A stretch of DNA of 27,624 nt from an uncultured Eubacteriales bacterium (lineage in GTDB: Bacteria; Bacillota; Clostridia; Oscillospirales; UBA644), in the NCBI GenBank assembly GCA_934486965.1, contig CAKSQP010000009.1, positions 1 to 27,624 on the forward strand. The letters are read 5' to 3'. How positions within the stretch are numbered: the first letter of the stretch is position 1; every line of letters begins with the position of its first letter. Under the pieces are notes generated by a model, which searched no databases, was not told the DNA's origin, and saw only the letters and a program-made list of their open reading frames with translations. This document shows positions 7,639 through 14,118 of this stretch, piece after piece. The position numbers were made by a program, and so were the translations under genes.

Positions 7639-8705
7639 ATAAATATCAGATAGTCGAAACGGCACAGAAAAATCAGCACGCGGGAAGCAAGGCGCGCGAA
7701 GACGTTGCGTTTTTTGCGGAAGAAGCGGGTTACAGACCGCTGTATATCAAATGCCGTATCATAAAGAAATTGTCGCTTTACGAACGCGCTCTGAAATATG
7801 TCAGACCGTTCTTTTCATGGTTCGGGGCTTTTCTGAAAATCAAGAAAAACTCCGCCGTGCTTATTCAGAACCCGTTTTACAACAGGCAGTTCGGAAGAGA
7901 ATTTTTTCTTAAAAGACTGAAAAAATCGAAAAAATGCACAATTATCTCGGTCGTTCACGACGCCGAAATTCTGAGGGGAAGTCTCTGGTCGGACAAAAGC
8001 ACTCAGAACGAATTCGACTTCATGAGATCGAACTCCGATTATTTTATCGTTCACAACGAATTGATGGAAAAAGCGTTTTCGGACATGGGTTTCGACGAAA
8101 AAAGCCTTATCCCGCTTGAAATTTTCGATTACAGGACGGACGGTAAAATTTCGGCGAAAAGCCCCTCGGAAAACACTGCGGACATCATCGTCGCGGGAAA
8201 CCTGCGCCCCGAAAAATGTCCTTACGTCTATATGCTCGGGAAAATCAAAAACGGACCTTCGGTCAACCTTTACGGACCGAATTACACAGGCGGTGCCGAA
8301 AACAGCAGTATAAAATATAACGGTTCGTTCCCGTCGGAAAAGATACCCGAAATAATCGACGGCAGATTCGGACTTATATGGGACGGCGACAGTCTCGACG
8401 GGTGCAGCGGCGAAACGGGAAGATACCTTAAGGTCAACGACCCGCACAAAACCTCGCTCTATCTGGTGTCAAGACACCCCGTCATAATATGGAAAGAAGC
8501 GGCAATGGCGCGGTTCGTCGAAAAAGAAAACGTCGGCGTCTGCATCGGCGCTCTGACCGAAATAAAGGAAAAGATAAACTCGGTTTCGGACGCAGAATAT
8601 GCAAAAATGCTTGAAAACGTCGAAAGGATAGCCGAGAAACTCGAAAAAGGATATTATCTCAAGACCGCACTGAAAAAGTGCGAAGATGAAATCTGCAAAG
8701 AATAG
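7635..8705 (+). CDS. Gtf3/galactofuranosyltransferase-like glycosyltransferase
   Basis: The 356-residue protein resembles the Gtf3/beta-1,6-galactofuranosyltransferase group of GT-B enzymes. The signature is at the C-terminal donor domain: FGLIWDGDSLDGCSG, then YLKVNDPHKTSLYLVSRHPV and IIWKEAAMARFVEKENVGVC (about residues 235-290). The N-terminal half contains SVVHDAEILRG (about 105-115), matching the conserved HD segment in the family. Characterised relatives add Galf to lipid-linked glycans or glucose to glycoproteins. No hydrophobic span is seen, so it acts in the cytoplasm. It starts at ATG inside the end of the preceding gene (ATGA overlap). No UDP-galactopyranose mutase is in the window, so Galf is only a possibility. 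Confidence 0.72.
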   Translation: MNKYQIVETAQKNQHAGSKAREDVAFFAEEAGYRPLYIKCRIIKKLSLYERALKYVRPFFSWFGAFLKIKKNSAVLIQNPFYNRQFGREFFLKRLKKSKKCTIISVVHDAEILRGSLWSDKSTQNEFDFMRSNSDYFIVHNELMEKAFSDMGFDEKSLIPLEIFDYRTDGKISAKSPSENTADIIVAGNLRPEKCPYVYMLGKIKNGPSVNLYGPNYTGGAENSSIKYNGSFPSEKIPEIIDGRFGLIWDGDSLDGCSGETGRYLKVNDPHKTSLYLVSRHPVIIWKEAAMARFVEKENVGVCIGALTEIKEKINSVSDAEYAKMLENVERIAEKLEKGYYLKTALKKCEDEICKE

Positions 8706-8716
8706 GAGGTCATGCG

Positions 8717-10156
8717 GTGAAAGGCACTGTCGTTAAGAATTATATTTACAACACGGCGTATCAGATATTACTTGTTCTGACGCCGCTTATAACATCTCCC
8801 TATCTTGCCCGTACTCTCCAGCAGACTTCCGTCGGCATCTACAACTACGCTTACTCGATAGTTTCGTATTTCGTGCTTTTCGGAACGCTCGGAAGCGCGC
8901 TCTTCGCACAGAGAGAAATCGCCTACTGTCAGGAAGAACCCGAAAAACGCTCGAAAGTTTTCAGAGAAATAATCATTCTGCGAATGGCGACCGTCGCCGT
9001 CGCGATAGTTGTTTACCTTGTTTTTGCATTTTCCGCGGCACGGTACAGGACGGTCTTCCTTATCCTCGTCATAGAACTTGTTTCAACGGCGTTTGATATC
9101 ACATGGTTCTTTCAGGGAATGGAAGATTTCAGGAAAATAGTTATCAGAAACACCGTTTTCAAACTTATAGGCATAGCGCTTATCTTCATATTCATAAAAT
9201 CGCCCGACGATCTTTACAAATACGCGCTCTGCATTACCGTTCCGACGCTTCTCGGAAACATTTCCCTCTGGCTCTATCTCCCGAAATACCTTGTAAAGGC
9301 GAAAGCGGAATTCAAATCGATAATATCGTATATAAAACCGATGCTCGCCCTGTTTTTGCCGCAGATAGCCATTGAGGTCTACACTATCCTTGACAAAACG
9401 ATGATAGGTCTTCTCGCAAGCGATATCGACAACGTTGCGTATTACACCTATTCGCAGAATATAGTCAAGGCATTGCTCCAACTTATCACCTCGCTCGGCG
9501 TCGTAATGCTCCCTGCGATGACAAACGCCTTTGCCCACAAGCGTCACGAGCAGATAAACGAAATGATGAGCAATTCCGTTACCTTCGTCTTTATGCTCGG
9601 CTGTCCGATGACCTTCGGGCTTGCGGCGTGCGCAAACAATCTCGTTCTCTGGTTCTACGGAAGCGGATATTCGGCGGTAGGACCTCTGATGATGACGATT
9701 TGCCCGATAATCCTCGCGATAGGAATGTCTACGGTCATCGGAAAACAGTTTTTACTGCCGTCAAAAAGACAGACAGCCTTTACCGTTTCCGTCATCAGCG
9801 GCGCCGTCACGAACTTTATCCTGAACCTCATACTCATACCGAGATTCAACGCGATAGGTGCGTCGGTCGCAACGGTCATTGCCGAAATAACCGTCGTTAT
9901 CGTTCAGATCTGCTATGTCCGCAAGGAAATAAACATTCTGGGATATATAAAGGGAAATCTGAGATATCTTATCTATTCGGCAATAATGTTCGCCGCGGTT
10001 TATCCGATCTCCTTTGCACTTCACGGTATCCTCTGCACCGTCGTTCAGTTCGCCGCGGGAGTTGCGGTCTATCTCGTCCTGCTTTTCGCAACAAAGGACA
10101 AAAATATCGACTTTATGATAAGTTCGATACGGAAAATCATTATAAAGCACAGTTAA
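8717..10156 (+). CDS. Wzx-type polysaccharide flippase (MOP superfamily)
   Basis: This 479-residue protein has about 12-14 hydrophobic segments along its full length and the opening KNYIYNTAYQILLVLTPLITSPYLARTL (about residues 7-34), typical of the polysaccharide exporter branch of the MOP/MATE superfamily. Further family features are the WFFQGMEDFR segment at about 130-139 and the polysaccharide-biosynthesis C-terminal half with the charged pair KQFLLPSKR. It would flip the undecaprenyl-PP repeat unit across the membrane for polymerisation by the 4184-5596 product. The GTG start follows a perfect AGGAGGT (8704-8710) at seven bases; an ATG at 8712 is followed at once by a stop. It is the last gene of the operon; I see no terminator between it and the rplJ promoter. 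Confidence 0.9.
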   Translation: MKGTVVKNYIYNTAYQILLVLTPLITSPYLARTLQQTSVGIYNYAYSIVSYFVLFGTLGSALFAQREIAYCQEEPEKRSKVFREIIILRMATVAVAIVVYLVFAFSAARYRTVFLILVIELVSTAFDITWFFQGMEDFRKIVIRNTVFKLIGIALIFIFIKSPDDLYKYALCITVPTLLGNISLWLYLPKYLVKAKAEFKSIISYIKPMLALFLPQIAIEVYTILDKTMIGLLASDIDNVAYYTYSQNIVKALLQLITSLGVVMLPAMTNAFAHKRHEQINEMMSNSVTFVFMLGCPMTFGLAACANNLVLWFYGSGYSAVGPLMMTICPIILAIGMSTVIGKQFLLPSKRQTAFTVSVISGAVTNFILNLILIPRFNAIGASVATVIAEITVVIVQICYVRKEINILGYIKGNLRYLIYSAIMFAAVYPISFALHGILCTVVQFAAGVAVYLVLLFATKDKNIDFMISSIRKIIIKHS

Positions 10157-10190
10157 ATCAAAAAGTTCGCCGAAATTTACGATTTATCTC

Positions 10191-10219
10191 TTGACTCGCG
10201 CCCCGATTTATGGTATAAT
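10191..10219 (+). promoter_or_regulatory. Sigma-A promoter of rplJL
   Basis: TTGACT (10191-10196), a 17-base spacer, and TATAAT (10214-10219) preceded by TGG, which gives an extended -10. Transcription should start near 10226 at the first base pairs of the L10 leader. The promoter makes rplJL independent of the glycan operon, although read-through is possible because no terminator follows the flippase gene. Confidence 0.88.
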
Positions 10220-10225
10220 GGCAAG

Positions 10226-10340
10226 GTCCTAAGACAATAGGTGCTTTCGCTTAAACATACCTATCGAGGAAGAGTTTAATAAGTTTTTTCCCGAGATTTA
10301 CGCTCTTTCACGATATTTTCCGTGAAAGAGCTGTTTTTTT
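10226..10340 (+). ncRNA. Ribosomal protein L10 leader RNA
   Basis: The leader directly precedes rplJ and has the form expected of the L10 leader. An outer helix TCCT (10227-10230) pairs with AGGA (10267-10270). A kink-turn-like loop AAGACA/CG follows. An inner helix ATAGGT (10237-10242) pairs with ACCTAT (10259-10264). A terminator hairpin closes the leader. In the family, the L10/L12 complex binds the kinked helix when in excess and reduces rplJL expression. The AAGACAATAGGTG core is what I would expect from known leaders. GTGCTTTC (10241-10248) could pair with GAAAGCAT (10341-10348) just after the terminator, a possible alternative fold. Confidence 0.88.
10302..10340 (+). terminator. Attenuator hairpin of the L10 leader
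   Basis: GCTCTTTCACG (10302-10312) pairs with CGTGAAAGAGC (10321-10331) over 11 base pairs, followed by TG and T7. It is an intrinsic terminator inside the leader, 36 bases before the rplJ start, hence an attenuator and not an end of transcription. Confidence 0.85.
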
Positions 10341-10375
10341 GAAAGCATCTCCGAATAATACAGGAGGTGACAACA

Positions 10376-10885
10376 ATGCCCAGTGCAAAAGTTCTCGAAC
10401 AGAAGAAAGAGATCGTAAAGGCTCTTGCCGAGAAAATGAAGAATGCAAACGCCGGCGTTTTCGTTGACTACAAAGGTATCAACGTTGCAGACGACACCGC
10501 TCTTCGTAACGAACTCCGTAAAGCAGGCGTTGAATATTCCGTTATAAAGAATACTCTCGCACGTTTTGCAGTCGAAGAAATCGGCTATGGCGCCCTTTCC
10601 GATATCTTTAACGGAACGACCGCTCTTGCGACGTCCGACGATCAGGTCGCAGCGGCAAAGATCCTTTGCAACTACGCAAAAGATCACGAAAACTTCACCG
10701 TCAAAGCAGGCTTTATCGACGGCGAAATTCTTGACGCAGACGGAGTTATCGCTCTTTCGAAAATTCCTTCCAAAGAAGGTCTTATCGCAAAGATGCTCGG
10801 AAGTCTGCAGTCTTCTCTCTACGGTCTTGCTTATGTTCTTCAGGCAAAGATCGACAAAGAAAACGGCGAAGCCGCAGAAGCATAA
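10376..10885 (+). CDS. rplJ: 50S ribosomal protein L10
   Basis: The 169-residue protein has the L10 pattern: an N-terminal KKEIVKALAEKMKNANAGVF segment, DYKGINVADDTALRNELRKA at about residues 34-53, YSVIKNTLARFA at 57-68, and a C-terminal helix that binds L7/L12 dimers. L10 carries the ribosome stalk and, with L7/L12, represses its own leader. I start it at ATG 10376, eight bases after AGGAGG (10362-10367); the in-frame GTG at 10367 overlaps that ribosome site and is unlikely. It lies 44 bases before rplL. The usual upstream neighbours nusG-rplK-rplA are absent; a flippase gene sits there instead. Codon use is more regular than in the neighbours (many GCA/CTT), as expected for a highly expressed gene. 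Confidence 0.97.
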   Translation: MPSAKVLEQKKEIVKALAEKMKNANAGVFVDYKGINVADDTALRNELRKAGVEYSVIKNTLARFAVEEIGYGALSDIFNGTTALATSDDQVAAAKILCNYAKDHENFTVKAGFIDGEILDADGVIALSKIPSKEGLIAKMLGSLQSSLYGLAYVLQAKIDKENGEAAEA

Positions 10886-10929
10886 TTTATGCTTAAATTA
10901 AATTAAAATTTATTCAGGAGGAAATTAAA

Positions 10930-11307
10930 ATGGCTAACGAAAAAATCACCAATATACTTGAAGAAATCAAAACCCTTACCATACTTGAACTTGCTGACCT
11001 TGTAAAGGCTCTCGAAGAAGAGTTCGGAGTATCCGCAGCACCCGTTGCAGCAGTTGCAGCAGCACCCGCTGACGGCGCCGCAGCAGCAGCTGAACAGACC
11101 GAATTCACCGTTGTTCTTGCTGACGCAGGCGAAAGCAAAATGGCAGTTGTCAAGGCTGTCAGAGACGCAACAGGCCTCGGACTCAAAGATTCCAAAGACC
11201 TCGTTGACAAAGCTCCTTCGAACATCAAAGAAAATGTTTCCAAGGAAGAGGCTGAAGCACTCAAAGCCGCTCTTGAAGCAGCAGGCGCTAAAGTCGAACT
11301 TAAGTAA
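10930..11307 (+). CDS. rplL: 50S ribosomal protein L7/L12
   Basis: The 125-residue protein has the expected parts: an N-terminal dimerisation helix (EEIKTLTILELADLVKALEE), an Ala-rich hinge at about residues 37-57, and the C-terminal factor-binding domain with KMAVVKAVRDATGLGLKDSK (about 69-88) and AEALKAALEAAGAKVELK at the end. It forms the flexible stalk that recruits elongation factors. The start follows CAGGAGG at eight bases. The gene is followed by a terminator and an accessory patch; rpoB, its usual downstream neighbour, is not found in the following 16 kb. Confidence 0.98.
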   Translation: MANEKITNILEEIKTLTILELADLVKALEEEFGVSAAPVAAVAAAPADGAAAAAEQTEFTVVLADAGESKMAVVKAVRDATGLGLKDSKDLVDKAPSNIKENVSKEEAEALKAALEAAGAKVELK

Positions 11308-11325
11308 TTATTGCTTAAAAGACAT

Positions 11326-11355
11326 AAAGTCCGCAGAATTTTCTGCGGACTTTTT
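11326..11355 (+). terminator. Terminator of rplJL
   Basis: AAAGTCCGCAGA (11326-11337) pairs with TCTGCGGACTTT (11342-11353), with a short loop and a T-run (TTTTT from 11351). It stands 18 bases after the rplL stop and ends the ribosomal operon before the accessory patch. Confidence 0.9.
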
Positions 11356-11370
11356 ATTTGCGTTGCCCTC

Positions 11371-11399
11371 TTGACAAAATGCGAAACGTCGTGTATTAT
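11371..11399 (+). promoter_or_regulatory. Promoter of the decayed lipoprotein copy
   Basis: TTGACA (11371-11376), 17 bases, TATTAT (11394-11399). The stretch from -35 to about 15 bases past the -10 is nearly the same as at 14054-14082: both read TTGACAAAAT-x-CGAAAC and GTGTATTATTAC, then TAGAACAA. The promoter was thus duplicated along with the gene. It may now drive the small gene at 11615. Confidence 0.7.
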
Positions 11400-11423
11400 T
11401 ACGATAGAACAAGGGGAAACATC

Positions 11424-11618
11424 TATGAAGAAACGGCTGCTCGGACAATCTCTGTCCCGCCCGTTTCGTTTTTTGACAGGACATTTTGTCTTTGCAAATT
11501 ATAGCGACAAAGTAATTGCTTTATTTGAAGAAAAAACGGACGGCAGTTATGTCGTAAAGATATGAGTTTTTACGGCGATGAAAACTTTAATGTCAGAGAA
11601 AAGGAGTGTTATTATTGA
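11424..11618 (+). pseudogene. Decayed, internally deleted copy of the 14119 lipoprotein gene
   Basis: The remnant keeps the promoter and start codon of its intact paralog at 14119-14688 but has lost two internal blocks. One deletion removes the hydrophobic signal core, joining ATGAAGAAA directly to the CGGCTG-x-TCGGA segment. The second joins CCCGTTTCGTTTT to TTGACAGG, dropping about 80 codons; GACAG occurs at both ends of the lost block in the paralog, so a short-homology deletion is plausible. After the junction, LTGHFVFANYSDKVIALFEE parallels LTGHYICANYNDKAIAFCEE of the paralog. The upstream part is out of frame with the paralog. The continuous reading frame stops at 11565, but similarity may continue in another frame (FYGDENFNVREKECYY) to a TGA at 11616-11618, overlapping the next start codon. 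A functional short peptide is unlikely. Confidence 0.75.
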
Positions 11619-12202
11619 TCTCGGCAATTAAAAAATGGTTTACGGTGATTTTGCTCATTATGCTGATAGATCCGTATTCAACTCTGGATCTTGATGATAT
11701 GGGGAAAAAGTATCTCGACTGCAAGCAGGATATCGTGAAGATCGTCGCACCGCTCGAAGTGCGTACAAACTACGATTATTTTGATTCCGACGGGGGTGTG
11801 CGCGTCTCCCATTCGATAACCGTCGACGACGGTTCTTATTCCGATAACGTTTATATCACTGTTGATTTTGAATATTCGAATACGGTGACCGAAACTGTTT
11901 CTGTTGATTTTTTCGGACCGAATGACGCCTGGACGGCGGAAAATATAAATATGTTTGCGGCACTTGTCGCCCGTTTTTCATATAAAGACAAAGATATTGA
12001 AGAATGGGAAGACATAATAACAAAACTGCCGGATAAGGGTATGTACGAAGTCGACTCTGACGCAAAATTCTATAATAATTCGACGGGACTTTCGGGTTAT
12101 TTCAACCGCACATATCGGGAGAAGACCTCAAAACCCGCTCTTCCGGAAGAAGAATCGGACACCAGAGAATTTATCATTCGAATGATAAAGGATATGCAAT
12201 AG
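11615..12202 (+). CDS. Hypothetical membrane-anchored or secreted protein
   Basis: I do not recognise this 195-residue protein. I place the start at TTG 11615, eight bases after AAGGAG (11601-11606); a GTG at 11606 overlaps the ribosome site. A short hydrophobic segment (WFTVILLIMLI, about residues 8-18) follows three basic residues and could be an uncleaved anchor or a signal sequence, without a lipobox. The rest is polar and acidic with alternating beta-like stretches (VRVSHSITVDDGSYSDNVYI; VTETVSVDFFG) and ends in a charged helix. The TTG start overlaps the TGA that ends the remnant upstream (TTGA), so it was probably translationally coupled to the once-intact lipoprotein gene. The start choice is uncertain. 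Confidence 0.55.
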   Translation: MISAIKKWFTVILLIMLIDPYSTLDLDDMGKKYLDCKQDIVKIVAPLEVRTNYDYFDSDGGVRVSHSITVDDGSYSDNVYITVDFEYSNTVTETVSVDFFGPNDAWTAENINMFAALVARFSYKDKDIEEWEDIITKLPDKGMYEVDSDAKFYNNSTGLSGYFNRTYREKTSKPALPEEESDTREFIIRMIKDMQ

Positions 12203-12210
12203 CCCCCGTC

Positions 12211-12239
12211 TTGACATTCTTTCGGGCAAAGAGTATAAT
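12211..12239 (+). promoter_or_regulatory. Consensus sigma-A promoter of the TagD-like gene
   Basis: TTGACA (12211-12216), 17-base spacer, TATAAT (12234-12239): both hexamers match the consensus fully. The start codon is about 62 bases downstream of the predicted transcription start. The leader contains only a small GCACG/CGTGC hairpin. Strong constitutive transcription is expected. Confidence 0.85.
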
Positions 12240-12307
12240 TATGACACGGTTGCCCGCACGGCAAAGCGTGCTTTACGGCAGACAGCAAGATGATTGGGGA
12301 AAGCAAT

Positions 12308-12736
12308 ATGAAAAAATATAAAATAGGATATACGGCAGGAATATATGATATGTTCCATATCGGGCATCTGAATCTGTTGAAACGGGCAAAAGAACACTGT
12401 GAATATCTGATCGTCGGAGTAACTACCGATGAATTGGCTCAATATAAAAACAAAAAACCGATAATCCCTTATTCGGATAGAAAGCAGATAGTTGAAGCAA
12501 TAAGATATGTCGATTCCGTTGTTCCGCAGGAAAATATGGATAAACTTGCCGCCTGCAAAAGACTTCATGCCGACGTCATATTTGTCGGAGATGATTGGAA
12601 GGGCACGGAAAAATGGAATAAGATAGAACAGGATCTGGCGACCATAGGTGCCGATGTCGTATACTTCCCGTATACAAAAGGCATATCGTCTACAATTATA
12701 AGAGAAAGATTGCTGAAAGACAACTTCTCTTCCTGA
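12308..12736 (+). CDS. TagD-like glycerol-3-phosphate cytidylyltransferase family protein
   Basis: The 142-residue protein matches small cytidylyltransferases in length and motifs: GYTAGIYDMFHIGH at residues 7-20 with the HxGH nucleotide-binding signature, the RKQIVEAIRYVD segment at about 58-69, and GISSTIIRER at 125-134, matching the ISTT/SST-x-IR motif. TagD makes CDP-glycerol from CTP and glycerol-3-phosphate for teichoic-acid-like polymers. ATG 12308 is chosen because TTGGGGAAAG just upstream serves as ribosome site; an in-frame ATG at 12290 would bury it. It has its own consensus promoter and no tagB/F-like partner nearby. Related nucleotidyltransferases use other phosphorylated substrates, so the substrate stays open. 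CDP-glycerol could in principle feed a phosphoglycan made by the 2013-10156 operon. Confidence 0.8.
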   Translation: MKKYKIGYTAGIYDMFHIGHLNLLKRAKEHCEYLIVGVTTDELAQYKNKKPIIPYSDRKQIVEAIRYVDSVVPQENMDKLAACKRLHADVIFVGDDWKGTEKWNKIEQDLATIGADVVYFPYTKGISSTIIRERLLKDNFSS

Positions 12737-12780
12737 ATTTCATCTTATTTAACTCTTTATTTTTCAGTGGTACTGTCAAT

Positions 12781-13410
12781 ATGAAAAAAATCATGATCGG
12801 TTCGGTCATTTTATGTCTTGCCGTTCTGTTATTCTTTCTTTCGGCGTTTGCAATGTTCGGGACGGCGGACCCACTTGAAAATTCAGTCAGATTTCCGATG
12901 ACGGATATTGCATTGAAGATGTTGAACGGAAGCCCCGACAATACTTTGCAGAACGACGGTTTAATTCTTACTTATTCCGATAAAATTCTGTCGGACCGTT
13001 CCGCCGAGGTTTGTTACCGTCTGGTAAAAGGCGGCGTTTTTTACAGGTTGGTCGACGTCACATATACGTTCAGCGCTGCGGACAGCGAAGACTCAGCGCG
13101 GCTTTTTGATACCCTGACGGAAGAACTGCAGGCAAAATACCGCGATAAAGAGAACTATTTTGCGGAGAAAAGCGAGGACGGAAAAGAAAACCGCTTCGGA
13201 CTTGACTTCGGCGCGACGTCACTTGACATAACCGTAACACTGAAAGAGGGGCCGGTAAAGGTGTATGTTTCATACCTGTCCTGCGGAAAAATATATATTC
13301 GGAGCGGCGATTTTATCGTCGCTCTTTTTCTGTTGAAAATTAAATCCTTTTTTGATATAATAAAGTCGGTTCCTGTCCACGGACGGAATACGGTTACCAT
13401 TCGTCTTTAA
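12781..13410 (+). CDS. Hypothetical secreted or membrane-anchored protein
   Basis: I do not recognise this 209-residue protein. It begins with a clear signal or anchor (KKIMIGSVILCLAVLLFFLSAFAMF, about residues 2-26) followed by an exported, beta-rich and acidic domain. Near its end a weakly hydrophobic stretch (FIVALFLLKIKSFFDIIKSV) could contact the membrane. A potentially amphipathic DSEDSARLFDTLTEELQAKY helix lies at about 101-120. No convincing ribosome site precedes the ATG and I found no good promoter in the 44-base gap after the TagD-like gene, so it may depend on read-through. There is no Cys lipobox, unlike the 14119 gene. It is followed within 14 bases by the broken acetyltransferase. 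Confidence 0.6.
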   Translation: MKKIMIGSVILCLAVLLFFLSAFAMFGTADPLENSVRFPMTDIALKMLNGSPDNTLQNDGLILTYSDKILSDRSAEVCYRLVKGGVFYRLVDVTYTFSAADSEDSARLFDTLTEELQAKYRDKENYFAEKSEDGKENRFGLDFGATSLDITVTLKEGPVKVYVSYLSCGKIYIRSGDFIVALFLLKIKSFFDIIKSVPVHGRNTVTIRL

Positions 13411-13423
13411 TCGGAGGGAAAAT

Positions 13424-14074
13424 ATCTCGGACATTACAATAAAACCTTTGACAACAGAGTTGATACCTGATTTCTTTGATTTTTTTAATAACCGCGCATT
13501 TACGGATAATCCTCCGTGGGGAGGCTGTTATTGTATCTGCCGGCAAATGACCAAGGCGGAGGAACAGGCTTAACTGATTGATCGGACCGAAGAATCGGGC
13601 GGCGGAGACGAAAACTTTATGCGCGCACTTCGCGAGATCGTCGTAAGGCAGATAACCTCGGGACTTTTGCGGGGGTATCCGGCGTATGCCGACGGGCTGT
13701 CGATAGGTTGGTGTAACGCAAACGACAAGGCGAACTTTTCCCTTGAATCGGCGAACGGTGCCCGACTGTATGCGCCCGCCGAAATGCGGGAAAAGGCTGT
13801 GATATGTTTTGAGATCGCTCCCGAATATCACGGAAAAGGCGTGGCTACCGCACTGTTTGATCGGGTCGTGGTCGACGCCGCGGCTGAGGGGTATCTTGCA
13901 GTCGAAGGTTTCCCGCAGGTGCACGGCAAACGTTACGAATGGGATTTTTCAGGCCCCGTCCGCTTATACGGGAAAGCCGGATTTATAAAAGTATCGGCGA
14001 ATGACGGGTCTGTTGTCATGAGAAAAGAGTTGGCGTCCGATCTGCCTACCCTATTGACAAAATCCGAAACATAG
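13424..14074 (+). pseudogene. GNAT acetyltransferase, broken by a nonsense codon and lost start
   Basis: A single frame from 13424 to 14074 encodes a GNAT-type N-acetyltransferase of about 216 residues. The first part gives DITIKPLTTELIPDFFDFFN and RAFTDNPPWGGCYC. The second has the acetyl-CoA motif ICFEIAPEYHGKGVATALFD (Q/RxxGxG/A type), and GPVRLYGKAGFIKV near the end. An in-frame TAA at 13571-13573 separates them (EEQA-stop-LID). The codon expected to start the gene, six bases after GGAGGG (13413-13418), is ATC at 13424-13426. Two independent lesions suggest decay. A shorter product from ATG 13619 would keep the acetyl-CoA fold but lose the N-terminal strands and has no good ribosome site. 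Its last codons run into the promoter of the next gene, so its tail may also have changed. Read errors cannot be excluded. Confidence 0.75.
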
Positions 14075-14082
14075 TGTATTAT
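14054..14082 (+). promoter_or_regulatory. Promoter of the intact lipoprotein gene
   Basis: TTGACA (14054-14059), 17 bases, TATTAT (14077-14082). It lies inside the last codons of the broken acetyltransferase and is a near-copy of the promoter at 11371-11399. Confidence 0.78.
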
Positions 14083-14118
14083 TACAGTAGAACAAAAAAA
14101 CAGAGAGGGTCGCAATTC

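Noticed and set aside
10367..10375. GTG start for rplJ three codons upstream
   Set aside because: The GTG is inside the ribosome site AGGAGGTG; ATG 10376 has ideal spacing and gives the usual L10 N-terminus.
11041..11095. GCA-rich run in rplL as a simple repeat
   Set aside because: It is the normal Ala-rich hinge of L7/L12.
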